DNA from: Sphingopyxis sp. 2PD
GTDB taxonomy: Bacteria; Pseudomonadota; Alphaproteobacteria; Sphingomonadales; Sphingomonadaceae
Direction of reading: 5' to 3'
NCBI RefSeq assembly: GCF_005503695.1
Contig: NZ_SCMU01000016.1
Coordinates: 1 to 58,358 of the forward strand
DNA length: 58,358 nucleotides
Shown here: positions 46,836 through 54,431 of the stretch, in pieces
How positions within the stretch are numbered: position 1 is the stretch's first letter
Layout of the letters: every line of letters starts with the position of its first letter
Made by a program: the position numbers and the translations under genes
Notes under the pieces: generated by a model
The model's database searches: none
What the model was told of the DNA's origin: nothing
What the model saw: the letters and a program-made list of their open reading frames with translations, nothing else

Positions 46836-47527
46836 TGAAGAAAATTCTTGTCGCCTCGGCGCTGGCCATCGCCACGCTGTCGGTTTCGCCGATCGTTTCC
46901 GCACCTGCGATCGCGCAGGCAAAGGGCGTCGGCGTCGCCGACGTTCGCGTCGCCGCCGCGCGCTCGAACGCCTTTACCGTCGCATCGCAGCAGATCGAAA
47001 CCACCTACAAGGCCCAGATCGATCAGCAGCAGTCGCGCGGCCAGACCCTGCAGGCCGAAATCAACGTCCTGATCGCCAAATATAATGAAGAGGCGAAAAA
47101 GACCCCGCAGAACCAGGCCGCGCTGCAAGCCGCCGGCAAGGCCGTTCAGGACAAGCGCCAGGCGGCGCAGGCCGAACTCGGGCAGATCGGCGCGCCGATC
47201 GAACTCGCGATCGCCTATGTCGAAGACCAGATCAGCATTCGCATGAACGAAGCGATCCGCGCCGCAATGGTCGCGAAAAAGATCGACCTGCTGCTCAACC
47301 CCGATGCGGTGCTGGCGCGCGAAAACAATGTCGACATCACCGACGCGGTCGTGACCGAACTCAACCGCATCCTGCCGACCGTCTCGACCGCGGTTCCCGC
47401 CGGTTACCAGCCGGGCCAGCTGGTCCAGCAGCGCAACCAGCAGCTGATGGACGCCGCTCGTGCCGCGCAGCCGGGTGCCACGCCCGCCGCACCGGCGCCG
47501 ACCGGCACCGCGCCGACGACGCGTTAA
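46835..47527 (+). CDS. OmpH/Skp-family periplasmic chaperone
   Basis: A 230-residue exported protein with a signal peptide ending near APAIAQA. The mature part is a long helical, Gln- and Ala-rich coiled coil ([23 protein letters not shown] in part), as in Skp, which holds unfolded outer-membrane proteins for BamA. A low-complexity Pro/Ala/Thr tail follows. The ATG shares one base with the bamA stop, so the two are translated together, which matches their joint role. Confidence 0.88.
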   Translation: MKKILVASALAIATLSVSPIVSAPAIAQAKGVGVADVRVAAARSNAFTVASQQIETTYKAQIDQQQSRGQTLQAEINVLIAKYNEEAKKTPQNQAALQAAGKAVQDKRQAAQAELGQIGAPIELAIAYVEDQISIRMNEAIRAAMVAKKIDLLLNPDAVLARENNVDITDAVVTELNRILPTVSTAVPAGYQPGQLVQQRNQQLMDAARAAQPGATPAAPAPTGTAPTTR

Positions 47528-47531
47528 TATC

Positions 47532-48011
47532 GTGTCCGACGGGGATAAAGCAGCAGGGGCGATCGGGGCGGCGGACGTCCGCCGGATCCTGACGCTGCTG
47601 CCGCATCGTTATCCGATGCTGCTCGTCGACCGGGTGGTTTCGATCGTGCCCGACACGTCGATCCACGCGGTCAAGGCGGTGACGATGAACGAGCCCTTTT
47701 TCCAGGGCCATTTCCCCGGTCGGCCGATCATGCCGGGCGTATTGATCGTCGAGGCGCTGGCGCAGGCCGCCGGCGTCCTCGCGATCGAATCGATGGGCCT
47801 CGCCGGGACCGGCAAGCTCGTCTATTTCATGGCGATCGACGGGGCGAAGTTCCGGAAGCCGGTCGAACCCGGCTGCCTGCTCGACCTGCACGCCACGATC
47901 ATCCAGGCCAAGCGCAGCGTCTGCCGTTTCGAGGGCAAGGCGATGCTCGACGGCGTCCTGGCGGCCGAGTGCCAGTTCACCGCGATGATCGCCGACCCGC
48001 CGAGCGACTAA
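47532..48011 (+). CDS. fabZ: 3-hydroxyacyl-ACP dehydratase FabZ
   Basis: A 159-residue hot-dog-fold enzyme that dehydrates 3-hydroxyacyl-ACP in fatty-acid synthesis. It contains [14 protein letters not shown] and the active-site block [23 protein letters not shown] (catalytic His and Glu) in pieces. It starts at a GTG four bases after the ompH stop; no in-frame ATG gives a full-length protein. In many Gram-negatives lpxD lies between ompH and fabZ and lpxA follows; both are absent here. Confidence 0.94.
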   Translation: MSDGDKAAGAIGAADVRRILTLLPHRYPMLLVDRVVSIVPDTSIHAVKAVTMNEPFFQGHFPGRPIMPGVLIVEALAQAAGVLAIESMGLAGTGKLVYFMAIDGAKFRKPVEPGCLLDLHATIIQAKRSVCRFEGKAMLDGVLAAECQFTAMIADPPSD

Positions 48012-48026
48012 GCCAACACGCCTTCT

Positions 48027-48105
48027 CGTCATCCCGGCGAAGGCCGGGATCTCACCCGCGCATCCTTACGCCCCGGCCGGATCCCGGCCTTCGCCGGGAT
48101 GACGG
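48027..48105. repeat. Family C palindromic repeat (ATCCCGGC-GAAG-GCCGGGAT)
   Basis: Two inverted units, each a perfect 8-base stem with a GAAG or CTTC loop, flanked by CGTC / GACG. It lies 15 bases after the fabZ stop and before rpmE. It is likely to end the fabZ operon transcript. The loop is the same as that of family B, but the stem differs. Confidence 0.85.
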
Positions 48106-48227
48106 AAGGGCGACCCGCAAGCCCACTTGCGGAATTGGGATTTCGCCACTAAAGGCCGCACCTTCGCGTTTCCGGACGCACAGACTCACGCTGCTGGTCG
48201 GTAACCAGCGGCACAGGAGCTTAAGAC

Positions 48228-48455
48228 ATGAAAAAAGACATTCACCCCGACTATCACATGATCACGGTCAAGATGACCGATGGCACCGAATATCAGACGC
48301 GCTCGACCTGGGGCAAAGAGGGCGACACCATGACGCTCGAAATCGATCCCACCGCGCATCCGGCCTGGACCGGCGGCACCGGACGCCTGCTCGATGCGGG
48401 TGGCCAGGTTGCGAAGTTCAACAAGCGTTTCGGCGGTCTGTCGCTCAAGCGTTGA
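48228..48455 (+). CDS. rpmE: 50S ribosomal protein L31
   Basis: A 75-residue L31 protein bridging the two ribosomal subunits. [19 protein letters not shown] is the family opening, and [25 protein letters not shown] the end, in pieces. It has no cysteines, so it is the zinc-free form, which is usual in alphaproteobacteria. The gene has its own upstream region of about 120 bases after the family C repeat. Confidence 0.96.
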   Translation: MKKDIHPDYHMITVKMTDGTEYQTRSTWGKEGDTMTLEIDPTAHPAWTGGTGRLLDAGGQVAKFNKRFGGLSLKR

Positions 48456-48460
48456 TGGCC

Positions 48461-48535
48461 GTCGCCCCCGCGAAGGCGGGGGCCGCTATCGACATAGCGC
48501 AAGGCCGACTGCGGCCCCCGCCTTCGCGGGGACGG
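48461..48535. repeat. Family B palindromic repeat between convergent genes
   Basis: An inverted pair of GTCGCCCCCGCGAAGGCGGG-type units fills the gap between the rpmE stop and the convergent glpK stop, ending three bases from the latter. It can act as a terminator in both directions. Confidence 0.88.
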
Positions 48536-48538
48536 CAA

Positions 48539-50011
48539 TCAGCCCAAAATCTTTGCAAGCGCGCTTTGCCACCCGGCAAGGCGCGTTTTGCGTTTTTCGG
48601 CAGCCAGCGCAGGGGTGAAGCGCGTCGTCGTACCGCGCATCGCTTTCGCCGCGCTCGCCAGATCGGTAAAAAGCCCCGCGCCCGTCGCCGCGAGCATCGC
48701 GGCGCCCAAAGCCGTGCTTTCGACAAAATCGGGCCGTTCGACGGTCAGGTCCAGCATATCGGCTAGGTCCTGCGCCATCCAGTCGTTCGCCGCCATTCCG
48801 CCGTCGATGCGCAGGTCCGCCCAATCGACCCCATCGGCGGCAAATGCCGATTTCAGGTCGTGCGCCTGATACGCCTGCGCCTCCAATGCAGCGCGCGCGA
48901 CATGCGCCTTGGTGCTGGCAAAGCTGAGGCCCGATATCGCCGCGAGCGCATCGGGCCGCCAATGCGGCGCACCAAGCCCGGTGAGGGCAGGGACCAGATA
49001 GACCCCGCCATTGTCCGCGACCGACCGCGCCAGTCCCTCGCTCTCTCCCGCGCTGGCGAGCAGCCCCAGCCCGTCGCGCAGCCATTTGATCAGGCTGCCG
49101 GCGACGAACACTGATCCCTCCAATGCGTAGGAGCGCACGTCGCCTTCCTGCACCAGCACCGTCGCGAGCAGGCGATTGGTCGAATGCGGGCGGACGGTGC
49201 CGCTTGCCGACAGGATGAAGGCGCCGGTGCCAAAGGTCGCCTTGGTCTGACCCGGCGCAAGGCACGCCTGGCCGATCGTCGCCGCCTGCTGGTCGCCCGC
49301 CATGCCGCAGATCGGGATCGCGCCGCCGAACAGCTCGGGATCGGTCGCGCCGACGCTGGTCGTGCAGCCGGTGATTTCGGGCAGTAGCGACAACGGGACA
49401 CCAAGCAGATCGCAAAGCCCCGCATCCCAACCGCCCGCGCCATTGATGTTCATGAGCAAGGTGCGCGACGCATTGCTCGCATCGCTCACGTGCACCCCGC
49501 CGGTCAGGCGATAGACGAGATAGGATTCGATCGTCCCGACCGCGAGCCGGTCGCCCGCGTCGTGCAGCTGCGGCCAATGCTTCAGCGCCCAGCCGATCTT
49601 GCTCCCCGAAAAATAGGGATCGAGCAGCAGGCCGGTCGTCTCCTGCACCGCAGCCTCGTGCCCCGCATTCTTCAGCGCCGCGCAATCGTCGGCGGTGCGG
49701 CGGTCCTGCCACACGATCGCGGGCGCCAGTGGCTCGCCAGTGGCGCGGTCCCAGAACACCACCGTTTCGCGCTGATTGGTAATCCCGATCGCGGCGACCC
49801 GGTCGGCACCCCCGGCCTTCTTGATCATCGCGCGGGTGCAGGCGAGCGTGGCCTCCCAGATTTCGGCGGCATCATGTTCGACCAGCCCGGGGCCGGGATA
49901 ATGCTGCCGAAACTCGCGCTGCGCGCTGCCCAGCGGGGTGCCGTCGGCGGCGAAAAGCATCGTCCGGGTCGAGGTCGTCCCCTCGTCGATTACGATGATC
50001 TTGTCCGCCAT
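48539..50011 (-). CDS. glpK: Glycerol kinase
   Basis: A 490-residue FGGY-family kinase that traps glycerol as glycerol 3-phosphate. Key segments: VIDEGTTSTRTMLF, EIWEATLACTR, AIGITNQRETVVFWDRATGEPL with the substrate Arg-Glu, IVWQDRRTAD, LLDPYFSGSKIGW, GMAGDQQAA, TKATFGTGAFIL and RIDGGMAANDW. The ATG at 50011 follows CGGGAGAG. No glpF or glpD is beside it, so it stands alone. The product supports phospholipid synthesis encoded elsewhere in the window. Confidence 0.95.
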   Translation of the reverse strand: MADKIIVIDEGTTSTRTMLFAADGTPLGSAQREFRQHYPGPGLVEHDAAEIWEATLACTRAMIKKAGGADRVAAIGITNQRETVVFWDRATGEPLAPAIVWQDRRTADDCAALKNAGHEAAVQETTGLLLDPYFSGSKIGWALKHWPQLHDAGDRLAVGTIESYLVYRLTGGVHVSDASNASRTLLMNINGAGGWDAGLCDLLGVPLSLLPEITGCTTSVGATDPELFGGAIPICGMAGDQQAATIGQACLAPGQTKATFGTGAFILSASGTVRPHSTNRLLATVLVQEGDVRSYALEGSVFVAGSLIKWLRDGLGLLASAGESEGLARSVADNGGVYLVPALTGLGAPHWRPDALAAISGLSFASTKAHVARAALEAQAYQAHDLKSAFAADGVDWADLRIDGGMAANDWMAQDLADMLDLTVERPDFVESTALGAAMLAATGAGLFTDLASAAKAMRGTTTRFTPALAAEKRKTRLAGWQSALAKILG

Positions 50012-50077
50012 GATGCTCTCCCGCTTTGGCCGCAACCTTGCCGCAGCGCCGCAGGCGACTCAAGAGCGAGGCGCGAG

Positions 50078-50944
50078 TCAGATCGTGTCGAGCGGGATGC
50101 GCAGATAGCGTCGCCCGTCGGGGTCGGGCGGCGGCAGTTCCCCGGCGCGGATATTGACCTGCAACGACGGCAGGATCAGCTGCGGCGCGGCCAGTCCCTT
50201 GTCGCGCGCGCTGCGCATCGCGACGAAATCGGCCTCGCTGACCCCGTCATGGACATGGATGTTCGCCGCGCGCTGCTCGGCGACGGTTGATTCCCATTCG
50301 GGTTCGCCGCGGTCCCTGGTCGGATAGTCGTGGCATGTGAAAATGCGTGTTTCGGCGGGCAGCGCGAAAATCTTGCGGATCGACCGATAAAGCGTCGCCG
50401 CGTCGCCCCCCGGAAAGTCGGCGCGCGCCGTACCATAGTCGGGCTGGAACAGCGTATCGCCGACGAAGGCCGCGTCACCGATCCTATAGGTCACGCACGC
50501 CGGCGTATGTCCCGGCGTGTGGATCACGCCGATCGTCAGCTCGCCGAGCGGCAAGCTGTCGCCTTCGTCGACCAGCCGCGAAAAGGCGCTGCCGTCGGGA
50601 ACGACGTCGCTGGCGGCGAACAGCGGCGCGAAGATGCGCTGTACGTCTCCGATATGGCGGCCGATGACGATCGGGGCGCCGGTGCGTTCGTGAATGTGAT
50701 GCGCCGCGGTCAGATGGTCGGCATGGGCGTGCGTTTCGAGTATCCACGCCAGGTGCAGCCCGCGCGCTTCGATCGCGGCCAGCAGGCGGTCGGCGGCGGC
50801 GGTCGAGGTTCGCCCGTCGCGCTGACTGAAACCCAGCACCGGGTCGATGATCGCGGCACGGCCGCTCTGCGGATCGGCGACGATATAGCTGATCGTATTC
50901 GTGTCTTCGTCGAAATAGCCGGTGACGTCGGGGGCGGGGGTCAT
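50078..50944 (-). CDS. Persulfide dioxygenase-like MBL-fold hydrolase
   Basis: A 288-residue metallo-beta-lactamase-fold protein with THAHADHL at residues 71-78, a second His in IHTPGHTPAC, the Asp in FVGDTLF, and CHDYP near the end. The HAHADH plus GDTLF/FTCHDYP pattern is that of the ETHE1/BLH group, which oxidises persulfides, more than glyoxalase II. It is divergent from an ArsR/rhodanese/TauE operon and shares its operators, so the role in sulfide or persulfide detoxification is well supported by context. The ribosome site is GGAG. Confidence 0.88.
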   Translation of the reverse strand: MTPAPDVTGYFDEDTNTISYIVADPQSGRAAIIDPVLGFSQRDGRTSTAAADRLLAAIEARGLHLAWILETHAHADHLTAAHHIHERTGAPIVIGRHIGDVQRIFAPLFAASDVVPDGSAFSRLVDEGDSLPLGELTIGVIHTPGHTPACVTYRIGDAAFVGDTLFQPDYGTARADFPGGDAATLYRSIRKIFALPAETRIFTCHDYPTRDRGEPEWESTVAEQRAANIHVHDGVSEADFVAMRSARDKGLAAPQLILPSLQVNIRAGELPPPDPDGRRYLRIPLDTI

Positions 50945-50966
50945 GGCGAGTCTCCTTTGTCCATAT

Positions 50967-50997
50967 ATTAGGTCTTGCTAAATTAGAATCAACTAAT
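50967..50997. promoter_or_regulatory. Tandem BigR/SqrR-like operators in divergent promoter
   Basis: Two adjoining inverted repeats: ATTAG-N6-CTAAA at 50967-50982 and ATTAG-N6-CTAAT at 50982-50997, centres 15 bases apart. An outer repeat ATATATTAG / CTAATATAT spans 50963-51001. On the minus strand TTGATT and TAATAT with 16 bases between make a good promoter for the persulfide dioxygenase. On the plus strand TTGCTA and TATATT with 16 bases between fall next to the regulator ATG. Both promoters are inside the operators, so binding should block both. The repeats are seen; the binding protein is inferred. Confidence 0.75.
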
Positions 50998-51008
50998 ATA
51001 TTGGCGCC

Positions 51009-51338
51009 ATGTTCGACCTGACCCGTTTTGACCTCAGCCTCTTCGAAGCCAGCGCTGGCCGCGCCGCGACGTTGCTGCGTCTGCTCGCCAACGAAAAAAG
51101 GCTGATGATCCTTTGCCAGCTGGCCGATGGCGAATTGGCCGTCGGCGATATCCAGTCGCGCGTCGGCCTGTCGCAATCGGCGCTGTCGCAGCACCTCGCG
51201 CTGCTTCGCGCCGAGGGCATCGTCGCAACGCGCCGCGAAGGGCAGGCGATTTTTTACCGGCTCGACGATCCTGCCGCGATGCGGGTGATCGAGACGCTCG
51301 CCGAACTTTTCTGCCCCCCTGAAATGAGGACGTCCTGA
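51009..51338 (+). CDS. ArsR-family sulfide/persulfide sensor repressor (BigR/SqrR-like)
   Basis: A 109-residue winged-helix repressor. The recognition region is VGDIQSRVGLSQSALSQHLALLRAEGIVATRREGQAIFYRL in pieces. Two cysteines, C36 (MILCQL) and C102 (ELFCPP), are 66 residues apart, the same spacing as in the persulfide sensors SqrR and BigR, where they form a tetrasulfide or disulfide and release DNA. It should repress both divergent transcripts through the tandem operators. No ribosome site precedes the ATG, and the candidate promoter would start transcription at about the ATG, so the mRNA may be leaderless. Confidence 0.9.
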   Translation: MFDLTRFDLSLFEASAGRAATLLRLLANEKRLMILCQLADGELAVGDIQSRVGLSQSALSQHLALLRAEGIVATRREGQAIFYRLDDPAAMRVIETLAELFCPPEMRTS

Positions 51339-51871
51339 TGCCCGCAACACTCACCAGCCTCGCTCCGGCGGAGGTTCGTGCCCGCATGACCGGACGCGGC
51401 GCGGTCCTGGTCGATATTCGCGAAGCCGACGAATTTGCGCGGTCGCACATTGCGGGCGCGGTGTCGCAGCCGCTCTCCGGCTGGGAGCAGGCGCATCTCG
51501 CGATCGACCCCGCCGCTGACGTCATCTTCACCTGCCGCTCGGGAATGCGGACGGCGGGGGCGTGCGACCGGCTCGCCGCGCGCGTGACCGGCGAGGCGTT
51601 CGTGCTCGAGGGCGGGCTTGACGGCTGGCAGCGCGCAGGCTTTCCGGTGGCGACCGATCGCTCCGCGCCGCTCGAAATCATGCGGCAGGTCCAGATCGCT
51701 GCGGGTATGCTGATCCTGATCGGTGCCTTGCTCGGCACCCTGGTCGCCCCCGCCTGGTTCGGCCTGTCGGCTTTTGTCGGCGCCGGGTTGCTGTTTGCCG
51801 GCCTTAGCGGCTTTTGCGGCATGGCGCGGCTACTGATGCTGGCGCCGTGGAACCGGCAACGGGCGACCTGA
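51338..51871 (+). CDS. Membrane-anchored rhodanese
   Basis: A 177-residue protein. Residues 1-105 are a rhodanese domain with the active Cys66 in the loop CRSGMRT and the flanking VDIREADEFARSHIAGA segment. Residues about 115-165 hold two transmembrane helices (DUF2892-like), as in YgaP. It should transfer sulfane sulfur from persulfides. The start overlaps the repressor stop (TGATG). It belongs to the sulfide operon with the next gene. Confidence 0.88.
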   Translation: MPATLTSLAPAEVRARMTGRGAVLVDIREADEFARSHIAGAVSQPLSGWEQAHLAIDPAADVIFTCRSGMRTAGACDRLAARVTGEAFVLEGGLDGWQRAGFPVATDRSAPLEIMRQVQIAAGMLILIGALLGTLVAPAWFGLSAFVGAGLLFAGLSGFCGMARLLMLAPWNRQRAT

Positions 51872-51940
51872 CATGCGCGCCGCCCGGACTTTCCTGACCG
51901 CGTTGGATCGCCGCCTGTGGCGGCCGCGCCGACAAAGCTG

Positions 51941-52696
51941 ATGGAAGCGCTGCTGCTTGCGCTGCTCGGCGGATTGCTCGTCGGGTTGCTGCTGACGCTG
52001 TTCGGGGGCGGCGGGTCGGTGCTGGCGACGCCATGGCTGATCTATGTCGTCGGGGTTGCCGACACCCATGCCGCGATCGCGACGTCGGCGGCGGCCGTCG
52101 CCGTCAACGCCGCGACGGGGTTGTTGGCGCAAGCAAAGGCAGGCCGCGTGAAATGGCCCTGCGCGTCGGTGTTCGCCGTTGCCGGGCTGCTCGGATCGGT
52201 GCTGGGCGCGCGGCTCGCGATGACGATCGACGGCGATCAGCTGATCCGCGCCTTTGGCGCCGCGATGATCGCGATTGCCCTGTCCATGCTGATCCCCCGC
52301 AAGAGCGAAGGCAATCCGGGGGTGCGCCTGACGCCGATCATGGTGTGGAGACTGGCGCCCGTGGGCCTGGCCGCGGGCCTCGCGGCGGGATTTTTCGGGA
52401 TCGGCGGCGGCTTTCTGATCGCGCCGGGGCTGATGGCGGCGACGGGCATGACGCTGGCCAACGCGTCGGCTTCATCGCTGGTGTCGGTGACCTTGTTCGG
52501 CAGCGCGACCAGCGCGACCTATGCCGTGCATGGTCAGCTCATATGGTCGCTGTTCGCCGCGCTCGTGATCGGCGGCGCGCTTGGCACCCTCGCCGCGATG
52601 CCGATCCTGCGCCGCATCGAAGCGCACGCGCGCATCCTTCGTCTTGCGTTCGCGCTGCTGGTGATCGCCGTCGGTCTGTTTATCATTTTTGGCTAG
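51941..52696 (+). CDS. TauE/SafE-family sulfite/anion exporter
   Basis: A 251-residue membrane protein with eight hydrophobic segments and the paired family motifs LTLFGGGGSVLATPWLIY and GFFGIGGGFLIAPGLMAATGM. TauE/SafE proteins export sulfite, thiosulfate or related anions. As the last gene of the sulfide operon it would remove the sulfite or thiosulfate made by persulfide oxidation and rhodanese. The ATG at 51941 gives the family length; an in-frame GTG at 51917 would add eight residues. Confidence 0.85.
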   Translation: MEALLLALLGGLLVGLLLTLFGGGGSVLATPWLIYVVGVADTHAAIATSAAAVAVNAATGLLAQAKAGRVKWPCASVFAVAGLLGSVLGARLAMTIDGDQLIRAFGAAMIAIALSMLIPRKSEGNPGVRLTPIMVWRLAPVGLAAGLAAGFFGIGGGFLIAPGLMAATGMTLANASASSLVSVTLFGSATSATYAVHGQLIWSLFAALVIGGALGTLAAMPILRRIEAHARILRLAFALLVIAVGLFIIFG

Positions 52697-52930
52697 CATC
52701 TTGCCAATCGGGCCTTTTCATGCCATATATTGTGCAGCGCAGCATGGCGGGCCTATCCGCCGCAACCACCGGCAGCGTGATTTCCCGCCCATTTTCAGGC
52801 GCGGGCGAGCCGGACCAGCGCTTTGTCCCCAGAGGCACCCTTTCACGCGGGTCGTTTCGAACCCGCGGCCCGTGCGCCGTCCGTTCGATCCGAACGGATG
52901 TGCCTGCGCGTCGCCCTATGTGAGTATTTT
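52697..52930 (+). promoter_or_regulatory. Leader region of the DEAD-box helicase gene
   Basis: Two compact hairpins stand near the gene: GCGGGT-N8-ACCCGC at 52847-52866 and TCCGTTCG-ATC-CGAACGGA at 52880-52898. They are followed by an AT-rich stretch TGAGTATTTT before the ATG. Helicase genes of this class are often controlled by long, structured, cold-responsive leaders. That such control exists here is inference; no promoter is assigned. Confidence 0.4.
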
Positions 52931-54310
52931 ATGACGACTTTTAATGACTTTGGCCTGCACGCCGACATCAATCGCGCGCTTGCCGCCAAGGATTATTCCG
53001 TCCCGACCCCGATCCAGACGCAGGCGATCCCGCCGTTGATGAAGGGCCGCGACCTGTGCGGTATCGCGCAGACCGGTACCGGCAAGACCGCGGGCTTTTC
53101 CTTGCCCTCGATCCATCACCTGATCACCTATCCGCACAAGACCAACCCGCGCAGTTGCCGCATGCTCGTGCTGGCGCCGACGCGCGAACTCGCCGCGCAG
53201 ATTGCGCAAAGCTGCCGCGACTATGGCCGCTTTACCAAGCTGCGCGTCACCACCGTGTTCGGCGGCGTGCCGATCAACAAGCAGATCCGCGAGCTGTCGC
53301 AAGGGGTCGAAATCCTTGTCGCCACGCCGGGCCGCCTGCTCGACCTGATCGACCAGCGTGCGCTGCGCCTCGACGATGTCGAAATCTTCGTCCTCGATGA
53401 AGCCGACCAGATGATGGACATGGGCTTCATCCATTCGCTGCGCCGCATCGCCAAGCTGCTGCCGTCGCGCCGCCAGAACCTGTTCTTCTCGGCGACGATG
53501 CCGAAGGAAATCGCGCATCTCGCCGAGCAGTTCCTTGAGGATCCGGTGACGGTTTCGGTGACGCCTGCCGCGACCACCGTCGAAAAGATCAGCCAATATG
53601 CGACCTTCGTCGAACAGAAGGAAAAGCAAGCGTTGCTCCATGCGGTGATCGCGAGCGAAGATATCGACCGCGCACTGATATTTACCCGCACCAAGCATGG
53701 CGCCGACCGCGTCGTGCGCCATCTGGCCGGCGCGGGGATCAAGGCGATGGCGATCCATGGCAACAAGAGCCAGTCGCAGCGCACCCATGCGCTGCAGGCG
53801 TTCCGCTCGGGCGACATCAAGCTGCTCGTCGCGACCGACATCGCCGCGCGCGGCATCGACGTGTCGGGCGTGTCGCACGTCATCAACTTCGAAATCCCGA
53901 ACGTCCCCGAACAATATGTCCACCGCATCGGCCGCACCGCACGCGCCGGGGCAGAGGGCAAGGCGATCAGCTTCATTGCGCCCGATGAGCGGCCCTATAT
54001 GCGCGACATCGAGCGCGTTACCCGGTCGAAGTCCGAACCGATGCCGCTGCCCGAGAACTTCAACGAACTGGTGCGCAACCTGCCCAAGCCGGTCGCGCCG
54101 CCGCGCGACACCGGCAGCCAGGGGCGTGACCCCAATCGCCAGCGCCAGGAGGCCAATCGCGGCCGCGGCGGTGCCAAGCCGCAGGGCGAACGCGGCCTGC
54201 GCCGCGACGGCGCCGCGGGCGAAGGCGCCGAAGGCCAGCGCAAGCGCCGCTTCCGCCCGCGCAACAAAAGCGTCGGCGCACATAAGGGTGCAGTGAAGCG
54301 CGTCGGCTGA
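52931..54310 (+). CDS. DEAD-box RNA helicase
   Basis: A 459-residue ATP-dependent RNA helicase of the RhlE type. The motifs are in order: Q motif (TPIQTQAIP), I (AQTGTGKT), Ia (APTRELAAQI), Ib (TPGRLLDL), II (DEAD), III (SATMP), IV (ALIFTRTK), V (ATDIAARGID) and VI (HRIGRTARAG). Residues about 375-459 are a basic, Arg/Gly-rich tail (RQRQEANRGRGG, KRRFRPRNK) that binds RNA. Such enzymes help ribosome assembly and mRNA decay, especially in the cold. A long structured leader precedes it. Confidence 0.94.
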   Translation: MTTFNDFGLHADINRALAAKDYSVPTPIQTQAIPPLMKGRDLCGIAQTGTGKTAGFSLPSIHHLITYPHKTNPRSCRMLVLAPTRELAAQIAQSCRDYGRFTKLRVTTVFGGVPINKQIRELSQGVEILVATPGRLLDLIDQRALRLDDVEIFVLDEADQMMDMGFIHSLRRIAKLLPSRRQNLFFSATMPKEIAHLAEQFLEDPVTVSVTPAATTVEKISQYATFVEQKEKQALLHAVIASEDIDRALIFTRTKHGADRVVRHLAGAGIKAMAIHGNKSQSQRTHALQAFRSGDIKLLVATDIAARGIDVSGVSHVINFEIPNVPEQYVHRIGRTARAGAEGKAISFIAPDERPYMRDIERVTRSKSEPMPLPENFNELVRNLPKPVAPPRDTGSQGRDPNRQRQEANRGRGGAKPQGERGLRRDGAAGEGAEGQRKRRFRPRNKSVGAHKGAVKRVG

Positions 54311-54340
54311 CGCATCGAACAATATTCTCTTTCTCCGTTT

Positions 54341-54416
54341 GTGCTGAGCTTGTCGAAGCACCGTTCTTTCCTTTAGCGTGGCTGAAAGAAGAACGGCCCT
54401 TCGACAGGCTCAGGGC
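54341..54416. repeat. Family A palindromic repeat, two separated units
   Basis: Unit 1 (GTGCT...AGCAC at 54341-54361) and unit 2 (GCCCTTCGACAGGCTCAGGG, from 54396) are inverted relative to each other and separated by a 34-base region that itself contains CGTTCTTTC / GAAAGAAGAACG arms. Unlike the other three copies, this one lies between two genes in the same direction, and unit 1 has diverged in its outer bases while keeping its own stem intact. Confidence 0.8.
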
Positions 54417-54431
54417 GAACGGGGGAAGAGA

